Assembly (NCBI GenBank): GCA_964346545.1
Contig: CAYFVR010000012.1
Span: 1 to 33,969, forward strand
Reading direction: 5' to 3'
Source: CAYFVR01 sp964346545
GTDB lineage: Bacteria > Desulfobacterota > Desulfobacteria > Desulfobacterales > Desulfococcaceae
DNA: 33,969 nucleotides
Shown: positions 30,366 through 33,969 of the stretch, one piece after another
How positions within the stretch are numbered: position 1 is the stretch's first letter
Layout: every line of letters starts with the position of its first letter
Notes under the pieces: generated by a model
Databases searched by the model: none
Seen by the model: only the letters and a program-made list of their open reading frames with translations
What the model was told of the DNA's origin: nothing
Program-made: the position numbers and the translations under genes

Positions 30366-31340
30366 TCACCCCGCCCCCACCAAAACCGTCAAGAACAAGT
30401 CCCCCCGACTCCCGCCGGGGGCGCGTCTGCCCAGGCCGGGGACGCGGAGGGTGTCGCCGTCTTGAGTGTCGGGGGGGACGATCACCTGGAAGAGCTGCTT
30501 GTGGAAACCCCAGGGGATGTTGATCAGCTTGCGGGCGCCCCGAAGCGCCTCGTAGGGGCTGATTCGGATTTCGCCGTACAGGTCCGGGCTGTCCATGGGG
30601 CCGCTGGGATGAATCACCTGAAGCCGGTGGGTCTGCTTTCGCTCCGCAAGCTGCCGGGCCACCTGGGACGCGCCGGTGATCGGCATGTGGGAAAACAGCC
30701 GGATAAGGGCCATGCCCGCCACGAATCCGCCCACGTGGGCCCACCAAGCCACGCCGGTGGCCGCCGCGTAGCTGGCCGTGGCGTTGAAAAACTGCATGAA
30801 AAACCAGACGCCCAGGAACACGAATGCGGGCAGCTCGAAGAAAAACGGAAAAATGAAAATCGGCACCATGGTCAGAATGCGGGAGCCGGGATGGAGCAGG
30901 AAATAGGCGCCCATCACCCCGGCAATGGCCCCGCTGGCCCCCACCACCGGGATGTTGGACTGAAAATTCAGCAGCAGATGGCAGAAGCCGGAAATCACCC
31001 CGCAGGCCAAATAAAAGCCAAGATAGCGGAACGGCCCCAGATGATCCTCCACGTTGTCGCCGAAGACGAAGAGAAACCACATATTGCCCAAAATGTGCCA
31101 GAAACCGGCGTGGAGGAACATGAAGCTGATGAAGGCAAAAAGCTGCTCCCCCAGGGTGAAGTAGACGCTGAACTCCGGAACGGTGTACCGGGCCGGCACC
31201 AGCCCGTAGTAGAAAATGAACCGGTTGATCCCGCTGCCCTGAAGCAGTTGAATCAGAAAGACGAAAACGTTCACCCCGATCAGGGTGTTGTTGACGATGG
31301 GAACCGTTTTGGCCGGCGTCGTGTCGCGAATGGGAATCAT
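30366..31340 (-). CDS. Rhomboid intramembrane protease fused to a DnaJ C-terminal-type domain
   Basis: This 324-aa protein has a six- or seven-helix rhomboid core at residues 15-220. The catalytic Ser136 lies in VVGASGAIAG and His202 in WWAHVGGFVAGM, with the family's HAGFWHILGNMWFLFVFG at 77-94. Such proteases cleave transmembrane substrates within the membrane. After a 30-residue basic linker, residues about 253-324 read like the substrate-binding C-terminal domain of DnaJ: EIRISPYEALRGARKLINIP, then FQVIVPPDTQDGDTLRVPG and GDLFLTVLV at the end. No J domain or zinc finger is present. This tail should lie in the cytosol. It begins 15 nt after the dynamin-like gene and shares its transcript. 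The rhomboid call is firm and the DnaJ-type tail likely. Confidence 0.9.
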   Translation of the reverse strand: MIPIRDTTPAKTVPIVNNTLIGVNVFVFLIQLLQGSGINRFIFYYGLVPARYTVPEFSVYFTLGEQLFAFISFMFLHAGFWHILGNMWFLFVFGDNVEDHLGPFRYLGFYLACGVISGFCHLLLNFQSNIPVVGASGAIAGVMGAYFLLHPGSRILTMVPIFIFPFFFELPAFVFLGVWFFMQFFNATASYAAATGVAWWAHVGGFVAGMALIRLFSHMPITGASQVARQLAERKQTHRLQVIHPSGPMDSPDLYGEIRISPYEALRGARKLINIPWGFHKQLFQVIVPPDTQDGDTLRVPGLGRRAPGGSRGDLFLTVLVGAG

Positions 31341-31355
31341 GACGTGCTCCGGGGA

Positions 31356-33969
31356 TCAGGTGGAAACCGCGGAATCCGGATCGGGTTCGGGGGAATCGGC
31401 CGCGTCGGGCGCGGCGTCGGGAAGCGCGGACGAATCGGCCGGATCGGTCGAATCGGAACAGTCCTCCGAGGCGATTCCCAGCCGCTCTTCCACCGCGCAA
31501 CGGAAGGCGGAAAAACGCACCTGAAGCGGCCGAAGCCGGTGTTGACGGAGATCCCGAACGGTCTCGGCCACCTCGGCCCGCTCCGCCTGGCTTCGCTCCA
31601 GATCGGCCTCGGCCCGGCGGCGGCGGACTTCGAACAAACGGCCGGGCCGCTCCATGGCGGTCAGAAACAGATCGATGTACAGCTCGCGGATGCGGGCGGA
31701 AAAGGTCCGAAGCTCCACGGCCACGTCGGCGCGGATGTCCAGAAACAGCCGCTCCAGCGCCGGGCGAAGCTGGTTTTCGATTTCCGCTCGGATGTGCCGC
31801 TCCATCATCCCCTTGGTCAGCGCCATCAGGGCCAGGTTGATCAGGAAGGCCACGGCGGTGGCGATTTTCACCCACAGCAGCCGGGTCAGCAGCATGTAAA
31901 CTCCGGCCAGCACGCCGGAGGTGGCGGTCATGATGCCGGAGATGCCGCCGGCGGCCACCAGCGCCGTGTACCGGATATCCTCCAAGGCCCCGGCGGTGTC
32001 CAGCTCCCGGGAAACCGCCTCGGCGTCCAGCAGCAGCTCGCCGGAAAAATTGGGGGCCGTCGCGCCGGTGAGCAGCCCGTGGGCCGACAGGCCGGAGCGC
32101 TCCCACAGCCGGGCCAGATCGCGGCTGACGGAACGGACCCGGCGGCCGATCTGCTCCTGGTAGACCGCGCTGCGTCCTTCCCGGACCTCGGCGGCCCAGG
32201 CGGTCAGGGCGTCGGTGAAGACGGCGTCCACCTCCTCCTTGACGATGGCGGCGATCCGGGCCTCGAACTTTTTCCGGGCCAGCAGCGCCAGACCGGGGCG
32301 GCCCAGCACCTCCTTGTGGACCCGGGCCAGGGTCCGCCGAATCAGCCCTTCCCGTTCGGCGTCGATGCGGGACCAGCCTTCTTCCGCCAGCGCGAAATCC
32401 GCGCCGGAATCGTCCAGCCGGTTGATGATCCCGCCGGCGTCCATCCGGAATTTCCGAAGCTCCGCCTCCACGTCGGCGATCTGATCGCGCACCGCCTTGC
32501 CCTTCCGCAGCACCGCGGCCTCCCGGGCGGTCAGTGCGCCCTCGGCCTCGGTGAGCCGGGTCAGCGCCGCTCGCGCCCCGTTGTCCAGCAGCACCGTCCG
32601 GGCCTTGCGGGCCACCACCCGGCCTTCCGCCGCCCCGGCCAGCGCGTCGATGCCGGAAGCGGTTCGGAGCGCCGCCGCCGATTCGGCGTCCAGAACGGAC
32701 GGCGGCTCCATTTCCAGAATCGCCGCCTGCCGGGCCAGGCTCCGGCGCAACGCCTCGGCGATGGCGGGCGAATCGGAGCCGGGCGCGGGCGAGCCGCCCC
32801 CGGCGGATTCCGACGAAGTCTCTCCGGACGATTCTTCCAGGAGTTCCCCTGGCAATTCCAACGAGGCGGGGTCGAGGTCGCCGGCCAGGAACCGCTCCGC
32901 CTGGACCGAACGAAGAGCCAGCAGCGCGTGAAACAACGCCGCCTCGGAATCCGCCACGTCGTACCCGGCGTTTTCCAGCGCCGTCAGCCCCGCCTCCCGA
33001 ATCCGGCGGCCGGCCTCCAGGGAATGGCCCCGCATGTTGAACCCGAACAGCAGTTTGTGGGCCATGCCGTTGTTCCGAATGAACCGCAGCGCCGATAGAT
33101 CGGTCATCTTGGGCGTTTTGGAGCCGTCGAACAGGTAGAGCACCGCGTCGGCCCGGAGCATGGCGGCCCGGGCGGTCTCCGTGTCCCATCGGCTGGCCAG
33201 CAGGCCGGGGCAGTCGGTGAGCACCCCGCCGATTCGGCCCAGGCGGGGAGACTGGACATGCAAGCGGATATCGGCCACGAACAGAAACCGGACCTCCTCG
33301 AAGGCGAACAGGGATGCCTCCCCCGGCCGCCAGCGGGATTCCCAGTCTTCCGGAAAGGCCATCATCGCGCGGGCTTCGGCCAATTCAAATCGATTTCGCT
33401 CCCGGAGCGCCCGGCATTCCGGCACGTCGGCGAACCGAAGGGTCAGCGTGGCCGCCCGGAGAACGTCGAGCTGTCCCCGCCCCTCGGGATCGTAGGCGGC
33501 GCGGTCCTTTCGCCACAGCTCCCACTCCGCATCGATCGCGGACTGAAGCAGGGCCCGGTCGCCGGAAGATTCCAACTCCAGATGCGCCCCCAGCTCCCCG
33601 GCGGAAACGGTCCCGAACCGGCCGGGGTCCACCCCTTGAAGATGCGGCAGCATCAGATCCGAAAACCCGGCCACCAGTTCCGCGTTGGAACGCCAGCGGA
33701 TTTCCGCCCATTCCGCCGCCTCCGGATCGGAAAGCGGGTCGGCGGAAACCAGACAGGCGCTGGTCCGGATGCCGGAACCGGTGGGCGCCAGCGAACGGCC
33801 GTCGCACAGGGCGTTGAAGGTGGTGGACTTCCCGCTCTGGAACTCCCCCGCCAGCACGATCTCGAAGCGATCCGCCGCGGCCCGTTCCGCCAGCCGACGA
33901 AAATAGGCCGGATCGGCCTCTTCCAGCCCCTCGGTTTCCGCGGCCCGGTTCAAAAGCGAAATCAGCGCA
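31356..33969 (-). CDS. Dynamin-like large GTPase, 5' end outside window
   Basis: At least 870 residues are encoded; the frame stays open to the window's right edge, so the true start lies beyond it (an internal TTG at 33953 is not convincing). Near the N-terminus the G1 loop is GEFQSGKSTTFNALC, G2 is probably the Thr in GSGIRTSACLV, and G3 is DCPGL (near 33210). The usual G4 N/TKxD is not obvious; the equivalent stretch reads LLFGFNMRG. Long helical and coiled regions follow. A hydrophobic paddle at about 31790-31970 (AGGISGIMTATSGVLAGVYMLL and AVAFLINLALMALT) should insert in the membrane, as in bacterial dynamin-like proteins. The C-terminus is Asp/Ser/Ala-rich. It heads an apparent operon with the rhomboid-DnaJ gene. 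A role in membrane remodelling or repair is inferred from family. Confidence 0.85.
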   Translation of the reverse strand, partial: ALISLLNRAAETEGLEEADPAYFRRLAERAAADRFEIVLAGEFQSGKSTTFNALCDGRSLAPTGSGIRTSACLVSADPLSDPEAAEWAEIRWRSNAELVAGFSDLMLPHLQGVDPGRFGTVSAGELGAHLELESSGDRALLQSAIDAEWELWRKDRAAYDPEGRGQLDVLRAATLTLRFADVPECRALRERNRFELAEARAMMAFPEDWESRWRPGEASLFAFEEVRFLFVADIRLHVQSPRLGRIGGVLTDCPGLLASRWDTETARAAMLRADAVLYLFDGSKTPKMTDLSALRFIRNNGMAHKLLFGFNMRGHSLEAGRRIREAGLTALENAGYDVADSEAALFHALLALRSVQAERFLAGDLDPASLELPGELLEESSGETSSESAGGGSPAPGSDSPAIAEALRRSLARQAAILEMEPPSVLDAESAAALRTASGIDALAGAAEGRVVARKARTVLLDNGARAALTRLTEAEGALTAREAAVLRKGKAVRDQIADVEAELRKFRMDAGGIINRLDDSGADFALAEEGWSRIDAEREGLIRRTLARVHKEVLGRPGLALLARKKFEARIAAIVKEEVDAVFTDALTAWAAEVREGRSAVYQEQIGRRVRSVSRDLARLWERSGLSAHGLLTGATAPNFSGELLLDAEAVSRELDTAGALEDIRYTALVAAGGISGIMTATSGVLAGVYMLLTRLLWVKIATAVAFLINLALMALTKGMMERHIRAEIENQLRPALERLFLDIRADVAVELRTFSARIRELYIDLFLTAMERPGRLFEVRRRRAEADLERSQAERAEVAETVRDLRQHRLRPLQVRFSAFRCAVEERLGIASEDCSDSTDPADSSALPDAAPDAADSPEPDPDSAVST

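Noticed and set aside
30349..33189. A 946-codon minus-strand frame overlapping the rhomboid and dynamin-like genes
   Set aside because: It is out of phase with both genes, which have clear motifs in another frame, and is low-complexity Arg/Gly-rich.
1..33969. CRISPR arrays, tRNA or rRNA genes
   Set aside because: I looked for regularly spaced repeats and cloverleaf/CCA-type sequences in the intergenic regions on both strands and saw none; a tRNAscan or CRISPR finder run would settle it.

Overview
The window is a stretch of high-GC bacterial chromosome, roughly 60-65% G+C by eye. It carries about 30 protein genes and no rRNA, tRNA or CRISPR array that I can see. The gene content suggests a Gram-negative anaerobe of the Desulfobacterota (delta-proteobacterial) type. 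The grounds are a probable selenoprotein, a periplasmic BON-domain protein, a DUF5658 membrane protein, a DUF166 protein and an Rpn-type PD-(D/E)XK transposase-like gene. This assignment is inference from family distribution and is moderately secure at best.

Layout. Positions 1-3573 (minus strand) read as one close-packed transcription unit: a small acidic protein, an ADP-ribosylglycohydrolase/J1-crystallin-like protein, an exported chalcone-isomerase-like protein, a GPH-family MFS symporter and a DUF1295 membrane enzyme cut by the window edge. The last three resemble a membrane-lipid modification cluster seen in many proteobacteria. Positions 3806-4540 hold a DUF1475-like membrane protein and what looks like an internally deleted DUF457 hydrolase. 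Positions 4805-9048 hold envelope and stress-type genes: a coiled-coil protein, a small unknown, a proline-rich ORF carrying a dispersed repeat, a six-BON periplasmic protein, a DUF5658 protein and a four-helix membrane protein. Positions 9267-13516 hold glycolytic GAPDH, a convergent ROK sugar kinase, a stranded P-type ATPase fragment, an aldo/keto reductase and a DUF488 protein. Positions 13915-16329 are a NarL-type response regulator with a soluble double-PAS HisKA_3 kinase. Positions 16419-18919 hold a UvrD/Rep helicase and a low-complexity protein with a recombinase-like C-terminus.

Positions 19040-20610 are a lower-GC island with an Rpn-type gene, a decayed second copy of its start, and small inverted repeats. 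Positions 20646-24490 are a two-gene minus-strand unit. A very large DUF349-repeat protein overlaps by ATGA with a DUF166 gene whose reading frame contains an in-frame TGA exactly where the family has a Cys. A hairpin just after that TGA has the GGUC loop and GCA/UGC neck of the E. coli fdhF SECIS. I read this as a selenocysteine-containing DUF166 protein, the most notable observation in the window.

Positions 24585-28547 hold a threonine ammonia-lyase, an APH-fold kinase and a divergent cardiolipin synthase. Positions 28565-33969 (minus strand) hold a DUF262/DUF1524 (GmrSD-like) restriction gene, a rhomboid protease fused to a DnaJ-type C-terminal domain, and a dynamin-like GTPase that runs off the right edge. 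The last two are only 15 nt apart and probably form one membrane-remodelling or quality-control unit.

Several intergenic regions share a small palindrome with a GGCGTAT/ATACGCC core, consistent with a dispersed REP-like element.
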